Assembly: GCA_965153355.1 (NCBI GenBank)
Contig: OZ231126.1
Location: 111,166,001-111,230,000 of the forward strand
Direction of reading: 5' to 3'
Source: Flaccisagitta enflata
Lineage: Eukaryota; Chaetognatha; Sagittoidea; Aphragmophora
DNA length: 64,000 nucleotides
In this document: positions 32,800 through 42,280 of the stretch, one piece after another
Position numbering within the stretch: position 1 is the stretch's first letter
Layout: each line of letters opens with the position of its first letter
Made by a program: the position numbers and the translations under genes
The notes under the pieces: generated by a model
Database searches by the model: none
What the model was told of the DNA's origin: nothing
The model's input: the letters and a program-made list of their open reading frames with translations, nothing else

Positions 32800-34244
32800 T
32801 GTCACAATCATTGTCACAAACTCCGTCACTATCACTATCACAACCACTGTCATCATCATCATCATCGTTATCATCACCATCACCATCATCATCACTGTCA
32901 TCATTATCATCACTGTCACCATCACCATCACCATCACCAAGTCCGTCGTCGTTTTTTTCCCAACATCGTCTCAGCTTCTCATTTTCTTCGACCCCCCATC
33001 GCCAATCGGTTTCTTCTTATCAACAAACAAAACCAACTGTTTCGATCATGACTCATAGGAACACAACATTCGCGTATTGGGATTCATTCTCCCCCCCTAG
33101 CCTTCGTTCATCATCCAGTATACCCAAACCCCACAAAGTTCAAAACGAGTCAGATTTTAACCCTTTTCACAACGAAACTTTCAAAAAAAGCAACGCTTCT
33201 TTTTCAACTTCTATTCGTGACTTTCAACTGAACCTAGCTAACTTTAATACGAACATCCTCATCAAGGCTTTATTATATCTAATTGGACTGATTTCCGGCT
33301 ATATACTTTGTCATATAACCACCCGTGTCATCAACAGTCTTTACAGAAACTATCGTGTCATTCGTCAGAAAATCAAAACTGCTAACAGATCAACGGACAT
33401 TCGCCTAAACTCTATACCAGGATATCCCGCGCCTAAGCATCCCGCACCATCCGGTCCTCCACTTCCATTAAGACCCAAAAATATTTCAAAAAATCTTTGT
33501 TGCGGGCTTGATTGTGGTTCTAACAAACAGGAATCACAAAACCTTTACGAAACGATTCCTATCACCACTTTGTCATCGTCATCAGGATATGATCAACCTG
33601 TCACTTCCTCCGATCATCCTATCACATCCTCCAGTCAGCCCAACACATCCTCCGACCAACCTGTGGTGTCCTCCGATCAACCCGATCAGTCCAGTGGGAT
33701 CATAAATCTGAATCACGTCAGCCCAAATTACACCCATTTCGTCGCCGATTCGGTAATTATCTTATCCTACTTTTGTTAATCATCCCGCATATTTCCTCTT
33801 TCACATTCTCCATTCAAACACTCATTCAGAGTTCATCATATTTACTGCAACAATATTCTTTTTTTTTCTGACATTTATCACCACGTGGTTTTAAAGATTT
33901 CATGTCAATTTTCTTGTCTCTTTTTCATCTTGTGATTTTCAGTTTTCAAACCGAAATTATCACGGTGCATCCCAAGACGCAAGGACTCACGATATCGACG
34001 ATGCGTCTCAAAGTGAAGAAACCGACATCAAAGAGGTCGGACCGACTTTGGGCGCGGAGGACCATGTCTATATGGTTCGCGTGGATCTGCATGGCGCACC
34101 TAAACCTCGTCAACACGAAGCCCCTGCCATCGGACCCCATTGGACCCGGGATGTTAGTAATCTGTCTGTCAATCTGTCTGATTTTCTGTCTCACGACCTT
34201 GCTTTTTTGTCAACGTCTTTTCTTTTGTATCAGCTCTTGTCAAA

Positions 34245-34322
<78 letters not shown>

Positions 34323-34404
34323 ATTCCATGAGACCGAGTGTTTCACGATTCCATTCCATGGATCCATAGCTGATTTGCATATTGTCGAAAAGTGTTTTAT
34401 TTAG
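31593..34404 (+). CDS. Secreted/membrane mucin-like protein, multi-exon
   Basis: Exon 1 (31593-31893) starts with a clear signal peptide (MEKVFFVLSAILCFGIVQA), a small Cys-containing region, then a TTxMTT repeat, and ends at a GTAAGC donor. Exon 2 (from about 32012 to 33752) is extremely Ser-rich. Near 32755 a (TCA)n tract is Ser in one frame and His in another; the upstream Ser-rich frame and the downstream frame with the membrane span (ILIKALLYLIGLISGYILCH) differ, so an indel or a further intron is needed. Exon 3 (from 33943) joins in phase after GTAATT...TTTCAG and adds an acidic tail. The stop after that is unclear because a CT tract follows at 34250. Family not recognised. Confidence 0.5.
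34250..34319. repeat. (CT)n microsatellite
   Basis: Pure CT run between two membrane-protein coding segments. Confidence 0.95.
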
Positions 34405-34611
34405 ATATAGACTACCCTTGTAAGATTTTTATATCATTTTTAGTAATATTTTCCATCTCAGATAGATCTCTCATTGAATTACATTTAAAAATCAAAATCA
34501 TGAGTCAAATTATGTATTTCAAAAGTAGATGTTATTAAATATGATTCATACAGACATTCCACATTAAAAAGTGGTTCAGTATTCAGAAAAATTTAACATT
34601 TGTGTTTACAG

Positions 34612-35264
34612 ATGGAGTGATACTTTTCCAGTCAATTAATTCAATCTCTGGTGGGCACCAAAAACCCAGGACTTTCAATGTCCTACCAAGGGTGGTGTCT
34701 TATAACATTCAAACCCCTTCCCCCTCTTCCCCCCCCCCCCTTCCCCTTCCATCAACCCCCCCTCTAAGGATTTGCACGATAGCTCCGATGCCGACGCCAT
34801 TGCCAACACCATCAACCAGTACGAGCACGAGCCAACGCCCACAAACATCAACTCCACATGGAGGGTCTCCGACTTCACCGATTCCATCGGAGGATCCACG
34901 TATGAAGCGGATTTCCAACAATACACGTCCTCTCCCGTGCCATGATACACCAGGTGTATCCGTGGGTCTTGGCATTATTACCCCCTGTCTGTTTTTGTCT
35001 GTCTGTCTGAACTGCTTTTTGTACAAACGTCTGAAGAAAGCCGAAAATGTCGCACTCTTCGAAGGCTTTCGTCGGTCACTGCGCAGAGGAGAGTCTGATC
35101 GCCTACTAGACAATGACACTGATGACCCTGATGACAACCGTCGCAGTTCGTATCAAAGAGATGGAATCCGATCCGCGCGTACTCGTAGCCTTGTTCGTCC
35201 TCGCGCAACTGAATCGGGTCATGTCAACCCCGCTTTTGACGCATACGCTGTAACCTCACTTTGA
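34612..35264 (+). CDS. Pro/Thr/Ser stalk, membrane span, basic tail
   Basis: The frame opens after a TGTGTTTACAG acceptor, so this is a 3' exon; its 5' exon is not certain. It encodes a Pro/Ser/Thr-rich stalk, a span (VSVGLGIITPCLFLSVCLNC), a basic stop-transfer segment (YKRLKKAE), an Arg/Asp/Ser-rich cytoplasmic region and a normal stop. A hydrophobic peptide starting at the ATG at 34064 (MSIWFAWICMAHLNLV) could be the signal peptide, overlapping the last exon of the previous gene in another frame, but no phase-compatible donor is evident. Architecture resembles the 13880-16208 protein; possibly paralogous. Confidence 0.5.
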
Positions 35265-36333
35265 GAATTTTTTTTTATTCCTTATCTGCTCAATTTTCGC
35301 TTTGTTATCAATTTGAATCACACTCCTGTTATCGAACCTACTTTTTGGTCAATCCTCATATCTGTTATTTCTCTTTCACGGTTTTACAATGGTCTGTTTC
35401 ACTGGTTTGCATGCTACTCAATAATCACTGGTCATATCTACTCCAAAATGATGAGATCTTATTGCCTAAAACTTTTCAGATTCGCATAAACAAATGCGAT
35501 TGCAAATAGATAGATTCACTTTCCAATATCTAGCTATCACGTTAATTAGACAGATAAAATAACACAAGTTAGATTCAATAACATCATGTTTATTCTCTAT
35601 CTGTTACGTTATCCCACAAATCTAGAATGCTGAAACTGAATCACAAAGGTTGTAAACCTCAGTCGTCCATCTATTTTACGACTTTTTTCCATCAGCAACG
35701 TTGATCCAATTATGAGCAAAGAAAAACCAATTATAGATTTATCGGAAAACTTCTAGCCAACCAGCCGGCCAACCATCTAGCCTCCCAGCAGACCCACCCA
35801 GCCGGCCAATCACACAAAATCCGGGGAGTTTGGGGAGGTAGCCAAAAAATCCCCCAAAATACACCTACTGACAATTCTATGTACGAGAGGCGCAGAAAGT
35901 TTAAACGATTCGAAGGCTATTTATGATTTAGGACTTTTGACATGGCAACATCGAGACTATGTCACGCACTCTGCTGTGCTCTGTCACAATGTGTAATGTT
36001 ACGCGCTCCGCTTTGATTCAACTACATTGCAGTATACCAGAGTGTCACGTTTTAGTTATAAATGATGTGAAAATTGCTCTGTATTGATTTGAATGTGTTG
36101 CCTACTACTATTTGCCTATTTCAACAGAAAAGTTTCTACGTACTAAATGAAATTTGGTAAGAGTACTGTGACTCGGTGACACTTACCTCTTTTTCATCGT
36201 CGTGACATTTGGAACTGGAAAAATGGCGGACCCGCCATAGCGAAATCGTTGAACCATGGCCATTTTGACATTAAATGAAATTTTAATGACTTGAGTGGAA
36301 GTAATGCTGTGAGGCTCTGCTGCAATAAACACA

Positions 36334-36641
36334 ATGAATGGATTAAGTTACGCCGAATTTAACGATGCCATCGTTCGTGATGTGCATAGTTCTGCGGCTG
36401 CAAATGACTATTGTGACGATTTAAAACAAATTGTTGAAGCCAACTGGAACACTGTGAGAAATCAAATAACAATAAATGCTAACATGATGGTCAGTGAATT
36501 TAACTTTCGTCTATCATCCAATCGCCCCCTCAGTGATGCTCATCTCCGTAACTGGTGGCCGTCCCCTTTGTATGTCTCTGATTACTTAATTCAATTCGTG
36601 AGGGGTGTGCTATACCATTACTTTGTAAGAAGAAGAAGATT
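36334..36641 (+). CDS. Copy B N-terminal fragment
   Basis: ATG at 36334; reads MNGLSYAEFNDAIVRDVHSS and continues to YHYFVRRRR, identical in order to the start of the frame at 57615. The LINE begins at 36642 and ends the frame. Confidence 0.8.
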
Positions 36642-36925
36642 CTGAAAAGCTGACAAACGATTTCAAAAATCAAAAACAATCAGAGACAGAGCGAACAAAT
36701 TCGCAGATTACTGACCCACATAGTCAAGAAACAGTTCCTTTGGAAGAACAACCATCACCACCATCACTGCCACAACAGAATCCATCATCAACTCCATCAC
36801 CATCCCCGCCACCACCACCACCACCAACCCCAGTAACTCACCCTGACTCACAAGCCTCACTCTTTGACTCATCTCAAACTCAAAATCTTTTCTCCACGCC
36901 ATTTCCCATCGATTCTACGATCGAG

Positions 36926-37331
36926 ATGGACACGGAAGAAGAATGTGAAAATGTTTTGAAAAGAAAGAAAACTGATGATATTGAAGATGTACATGATCTC
37001 GTCAAAAAACGGCAGAGATTTGAGTACACAAACGACGACGTGAACAAATTAGTCAACGCATTCATAGAGCAAAAAAAAGAGAGACAAGAATACATTCGTC
37101 ACATGAAAATTCTCGAAGACACTGTCGCGCAGGAAAAACAACTTCGTGTCATAGCAGAAACAACCCTCGAAACCGAGAGAAATGAATGGGCAAATGAAAA
37201 AAGAGAAATGATGAATCTCATTCAAGGTGAAATTTCCAGAGGCATGGAAAAAGTCGGACTCGACGTTTCAATGGGCTTTGCCCAGGTGCGAAACCAAATA
37301 AAAAATAACGGTACCAACACCTCTTCAAGTC

Positions 37332-37373
<42 letters not shown>

Positions 37374-37406
37374 CACAACAACAACAATCACAACAACAAC
37401 AATCTC

Positions 37407-37477
<71 letters not shown>

Positions 37478-38518
37478 CTACAATCACAACAACAACAACA
37501 ATCTCAACAACAACAACAATCTCAACAACAACAACAATCTCAACAACAACAACAACAACCACGGCAATACCAACAACAACCACGTCAACAACGCCTGCAA
37601 CAACAACGTCAACATCAGCAACAACCACGTCAACAACAGCAGCAACCGAGTCGACAACAGCAACAACCACGTCAACAGCAAAAACCACGCCAACAGCAAC
37701 AACCACGTCAACAACACACAGCGCCAATTCAACAAAAAAGTCATCAATTGCCTCATCAACGTCAGCAGCAGGCGCGCCCAAATGGAAGGAAAACAGTCTT
37801 ACTCATCACTGATTCGAATGGCAAAATGCTAAATCCACAACAGCTTAAACCAGACGCCTATGTGCGGAAAGAAATCCGTTACCGTCTCTCCAATGCCACC
37901 ACTGAAATTCCTTATGTTCAAAATCCCAACGATGTCACAGATATCATATTCCAAATTGGTCTAAACAATCTCAATGATGGTGAGTCTCCACAGGATATCC
38001 AAGACCAGACCCTTGAGATGCAGAAAATATACAACGAAAAGTTTCCCAATGCTAGACAACACATTACCCAACTTCCTCCACTTGAAACAAAACACAAAGA
38101 AACCAATAGATTGCTTCGAGAACTCGCCAAGTTTACACAGTCAAACGTCATAAGCACAAAACCATTCTTAGACAAAACCACGAAGCAGCCCAGACTGAAC
38201 ACTTTCAAAGAAAAGAATGGCCTACCAGACTTTCATTATAATGAGGTAGGAATACGAATTCTTGCAAAGGAGATAAAAAAGAGCCTTTTCTCCTATGCAA
38301 ACACAGACACTGAAAGATTGTTTAACATCAGAAAACACATGCCAGTTAAATACATTTCAGTGAAACCGCGCCAATGTCAACCTCCACGCCAGCAACAGCA
38401 ACTTCATCACCATCAAACTCGCCAACCGCAAGAAGTGCGTCAACAACAAAAACAACCGCGTCAACAGCAACCCGAAGTCATCACCATTGACGATGAAACA
38501 GAGCCCATTTTTGTGTAG
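36926..38518 (+). CDS. LINE ORF1: coiled region, poly-Gln, SGNH-like domain
   Basis: First ATG in frame is 36926, about 530 residues; the frame is open upstream to at least 36740. Order: acidic and Lys-rich head, predicted coiled coil (KKERQEYIRHMKILEDTVAQ), a long CAA-coded poly-Gln tract (37327-37560) and Pro/Arg/Gln repeats, then a domain with KTVLLITDSNGKML, IIFQIGLNNL and LPDFHYNEVG. These three fit blocks I, III and V of an SGNH/GDSL hydrolase as found in ORF1 of CR1/L2-like LINEs, though the usual GDS is TDS. Presumed role: RNP assembly or membrane/lipid interaction. 30 bp separate it from ORF2. Confidence 0.75.
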
Positions 38519-38548
38519 GATAAAACCGAAAATGTCCAAAATAACACA

Positions 38549-40762
38549 ATGACCTACACAGCCATAGCACCAGATAAACCCACTGAAACCATACCCACTG
38601 AACCCATAGAAACACATGACTCAGATTACCAAAAAGGTTTTTCGGATGAAAAATTACAAATACCTTCAACTACCAAAAAAGCATGTCACAGTACAGCCCA
38701 AAGGCTGAAAACCACCAAAAATGAAACATGGAACATCTTATATGCAAATGTCCGTGGATTTAAGAGTAAGATCAAAAGCATTAATCAAATCTTACTTGAA
38801 CAACGACCACATCTGTTTATGATAACAGAAACACAGTTACGGAGTAACACTGGAATTTCATTAGAAGGATATTCTTTCTATGGAAGAAAACGGGAAGGAA
38901 AATATGGTGGTGGTGTAGCTGCACTAGTAAGAAACGACATTCGCTCAAGTGTAGCATACCATGAATCGGAAAGAAACATTGAATCACTATGGATTAGTAT
39001 AAGAAGACATAACTTAGCTCCTCTCAAAATAGGAGTATACTATGGCAAACAGGAAACGCGAACAAGAAAAGATGAAATCGAAAATGAATTTTTGCTCCTA
39101 CAAGAAGAAATCCAAGAGATGAAAAATGATGGCGAAATCATCCTTACCATGGACGCCAACGCCAAAATAGGCCTCCTGGATGAAGAAATTAGCCGAAATG
39201 GGGAAAAGCTACTAAAAGCTGTAAACGATACTGAAATGGTCATAATGAATCAAAGTCCAAAATGTGATGGCAAAATAACACGTGTCAACACAAAAGATGC
39301 AACAGAGAAATCGGCGATAGACTACGTAATAGCCTGTGAAACAGCAAGTAACTGGATACAGAGCATGAAAATTGACGAATCTGGCTTGCTAAAAGTCCGT
39401 GGAAAAAACGAATCAGATCACAATACAATCCAACTCTTTGTGAATATCCCACATATTGATAAAAAAACATTCACCAAGAAAAGCGAATGGAATATAAGAG
39501 CGGACGACAATAAATGGAGTGAATTCGAAAAAGAACTAAAAAAACGACAACAAAAGACCTTGGACATTTTGAATGAAACAAGTTCAAGTATGAATTCAAG
39601 GTACAAACGGTTCTGTAACGAAATAGAAATAGCTGCACGGAATACCATCGGAAAAAGGACATTTAAAGATAAAAAGATCCATACCTCCAAAGAAGTAAAA
39701 GCTCTTCAACAAGACAAACACAAATTGAAAAAAGAAATACAACAAATAAAGAACGATCAAAATAGAAAAAGTTCACTTATTGCACAATACAAAATTACCC
39801 AAAGCCTCATTGCTGAGCAATTAGCAATCGAAAAGACAGCCGAAATTACAAGAAGGCTGGAGAAAATCATCGCGGATACAAGTAGAAAAGCATTCTGGAA
39901 TGAAAAAAGAGCCTTGTCACGTGACCCAAAACTCGAGTCACTAGTGGTAAAAGATGACAAAGGCATCCGTCATTACAACCCAGACTCCATAAAAGAAGTG
40001 ACAGCGCAATACTACGAAGGCTTATTCAAACAAAAAGAATTTGCCTACCATCCATACCATGATGAATTAAAGGAAAAATTAAAACAATACGAACAGGACA
40101 CACAGTACGACGATGCACTCTATAATCAGACACCAACACGCCAAGAAATAGTGGATATAATAAATGCAAAAAAGAATAACAAATCCACACCCGATTTCCG
40201 TAATGAAATGCTTAAGAGGCCAGGCGAGACAATGATAGACATCATTTATCCATTGGTCGAAAAAGTATTTAATGATGGAATTACACCAGACATATGGAAT
40301 TTAGGATTCATTACAAGCCTACATAAAGGAAAAGGTGATATTGAATCCCTATCCAATCACAGAGGGATCACAACTTCATCCTCTATAGGCACCATCTTTG
40401 ATTCCATAATTGATACACGACTAGAATACCTTGTCAAATACACACATGCACAAGGTGGCGGAAAAAAACATACCTCAACCGGCGATCATCTCTTCATCCT
40501 CAGAGCAGTCATAGATTTAAGCATTGCAAAGAAGAAACCAACCGTGCTGACTTTCTACGACGTTAGCAAGGCCTATGATAATGTCAACAATGATGATTTA
40601 CTTGTGACCATGTGGGAGAAAGGTCTGAGAGGCAAAACATGGAGAATTTTGAAAAACCTAAATAGTAACCTCTCAGCTACCGTAAAAACCCGTTTCGGAC
40701 AAACCCGCGAATTCCAAATGGAAATAGGCGGTAAGCAAGGTTACAGGCCGAATGTTTTCTAA
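38549..40762 (+). CDS. LINE ORF2, 5' part: APE endonuclease and RT
   Basis: ATG start. The endonuclease starts with WNILYANVRGFKSKI, then ITETQLRS, a GGGVAALV block, LTMDANAKIGL and a terminal ESDHNTI, i.e. the N, E, D-x-N and SDH residues of the apurinic endonuclease fold. A coiled linker follows, then RT motifs: FITSLHKGKGD, NHRGIT, FYDVSKAYDNV (motif A) and GGKQG. Just after GGKQG the frame runs into a stop; the RT continues at 40752 in another frame. Copies DNA into the genome by target-primed reverse transcription in the intact form. Confidence 0.85.
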   Translation: MTYTAIAPDKPTETIPTEPIETHDSDYQKGFSDEKLQIPSTTKKACHSTAQRLKTTKNETWNILYANVRGFKSKIKSINQILLEQRPHLFMITETQLRSNTGISLEGYSFYGRKREGKYGGGVAALVRNDIRSSVAYHESERNIESLWISIRRHNLAPLKIGVYYGKQETRTRKDEIENEFLLLQEEIQEMKNDGEIILTMDANAKIGLLDEEISRNGEKLLKAVNDTEMVIMNQSPKCDGKITRVNTKDATEKSAIDYVIACETASNWIQSMKIDESGLLKVRGKNESDHNTIQLFVNIPHIDKKTFTKKSEWNIRADDNKWSEFEKELKKRQQKTLDILNETSSSMNSRYKRFCNEIEIAARNTIGKRTFKDKKIHTSKEVKALQQDKHKLKKEIQQIKNDQNRKSSLIAQYKITQSLIAEQLAIEKTAEITRRLEKIIADTSRKAFWNEKRALSRDPKLESLVVKDDKGIRHYNPDSIKEVTAQYYEGLFKQKEFAYHPYHDELKEKLKQYEQDTQYDDALYNQTPTRQEIVDIINAKKNNKSTPDFRNEMLKRPGETMIDIIYPLVEKVFNDGITPDIWNLGFITSLHKGKGDIESLSNHRGITTSSSIGTIFDSIIDTRLEYLVKYTHAQGGGKKHTSTGDHLFILRAVIDLSIAKKKPTVLTFYDVSKAYDNVNNDDLLVTMWEKGLRGKTWRILKNLNSNLSATVKTRFGQTREFQMEIGGKQGYRPNVF

Positions 40763-42038
40763 AATGATGGACCTTCTCGCTGAAGACCTCATACAGACAG
40801 ATTACGGATTCAAGATCACAGATGACCTGATAATTCCCATTTTGCTGTGGGTCGATGATGTAATATCCATCGCTGAGGGAAAATTAAATCAAAGATATAT
40901 ATTAGAAGAAATTAACCAATTTGCAATAAAGCATAGAATTAAATGGGGACAAAATAAATGTAACGTAATGCTAGTGGGTAAACATGAACGAGATGCTAAT
41001 GAAGAACCCTGGAAAGTGGGGGACATGATTATAGAAGAGACGGATAGATATAGATATCTAGGTGACGTCATCACTAACGACGGTAAAAATACCGAAAATA
41101 TAAAAACTAGGAAAACTAAAATACAAGCCACAGCAACCAATGTTAAGGCTATGGCAGGTAGCCATGTACTCAATCGAATTGGCACATCAGTCCTCCTCGA
41201 ACTGCATGACAAAACAATAATACCATGTCTGCTTAACAACTCAGAATCATGGAATTTAAAAAAGAGCGAAGAAGAAGAACTAGAGAGAATCGAGGTTCAG
41301 ACATTAAAGAACCTATTCGATCTACCTCTGCACACACCAACTACAGCTATTCTTTTCTCTTTTGGCATCTTGCACACAAGCCTAAAAATCGAAAAAAAGA
41401 TGCTTTCTTTCTTACACAAAATATTGCAGAGAAACGACGAGGATTGGACGAAAAAGACCCTGCGCCGATTACAGGCTGAGAACATTGGGTGGTTTAAGAA
41501 GATTCAGAGCATCCTCATGAAATATGACCTACCCACTGACCTCAGCATTATTGCATCCTTTCGACCGCAAGATTGGAAGAAAAGAGTCAAATTTGTGCTC
41601 GAAAATGAATCACGAACGAGACTTCATAATGACTGCTATAAAAAAGAAGACAGAAATCTCACTGAGAAGACAAAGACAAAAGGAATTGCTGACCAGTTAA
41701 AGGATAACGAATATGACAGATCACCTGTACCTGAACTACTTCACACAACAAGACACGAGACCAAAACGATAATGATTGCTCGATTTCGTATGCTTGAATG
41801 CGGAACCAACTATAAGGGCACACATAATCACATTTGTACAGCGTGTAATGTTATTGATGACGAAGAGCACCGTCTTAACCACTGTAGTCTATGGCGGGAT
41901 ACAAACTGTTATGATGACAATGAGAAAATTAATTTTGAATCTATTTATTCTAATGATGTAAACGTACTACGTTCTATTATTCCAAAAATTGAAAGCGTGT
42001 GGAATACAAGAACCGCACACGGCACTATGAACAAATGA
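40752..42038 (+). CDS. LINE ORF2, 3' part: RT palm end and zinc knuckle
   Basis: Continues the RT: LLWVDDV is the catalytic (F/Y)xDD motif, then WGQNKCNVMLVG and YRYLGDVITNDG, the usual C-terminal RT blocks. A HICTACNVIDDEEHRLNHC zinc-knuckle-like motif closes the protein. The frame difference from the upstream part is about one base at 40740, within RT between motif B and the WVDD box. Confidence 0.85.
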   Translation: MFSKMMDLLAEDLIQTDYGFKITDDLIIPILLWVDDVISIAEGKLNQRYILEEINQFAIKHRIKWGQNKCNVMLVGKHERDANEEPWKVGDMIIEETDRYRYLGDVITNDGKNTENIKTRKTKIQATATNVKAMAGSHVLNRIGTSVLLELHDKTIIPCLLNNSESWNLKKSEEEELERIEVQTLKNLFDLPLHTPTTAILFSFGILHTSLKIEKKMLSFLHKILQRNDEDWTKKTLRRLQAENIGWFKKIQSILMKYDLPTDLSIIASFRPQDWKKRVKFVLENESRTRLHNDCYKKEDRNLTEKTKTKGIADQLKDNEYDRSPVPELLHTTRHETKTIMIARFRMLECGTNYKGTHNHICTACNVIDDEEHRLNHCSLWRDTNCYDDNEKINFESIYSNDVNVLRSIIPKIESVWNTRTAHGTMNK

Positions 42039-42071
42039 ATTAATTTGCCGATGATAATTACGTTTGAATTA

Positions 42072-42075
<4 letters not shown>

Positions 42076-42143
<68 letters not shown>
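42076..42143. repeat. (CT)n microsatellite in LINE 3' UTR
   Basis: Pure CT run after the ORF2 stop; either part of the element or a later expansion. Confidence 0.9.
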
Positions 42144-42148
<5 letters not shown>

Positions 42149-42280
42149 CTACTCTATTTATTGATCTAGAACTTCCTAGATTTTATGATTCTATTTATTG
42201 TACTACACCGCTCAAAACAATTATTTGTTTACGTGATTAACTCATGTATATTGAGCATTAAACATCACATCACATCACAG

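Larger units (their letters stand above)
36642..42280 (+). mobile_element. LINE (non-LTR retrotransposon), ~5.6 kb
   Basis: Comparison with copy C gives the borders: 36641/36642 on the left and about 42277-42280 on the right. Instead of a target duplication, 15-18 bp of target (57938-57955 in copy C) are missing. It has an ORF1 with an SGNH-like domain, an ORF2 with endonuclease and reverse transcriptase, a CT microsatellite in the 3' UTR and a short ATCAC tandem tail. One frameshift in ORF2 makes it defective. Confidence 0.9.

Noticed and set aside
37218-37781. Val-rich or Leu-rich minus-strand frames opposite ORF1
   Set aside because: Shadow of the CAA/CAG repeat in the LINE ORF1.
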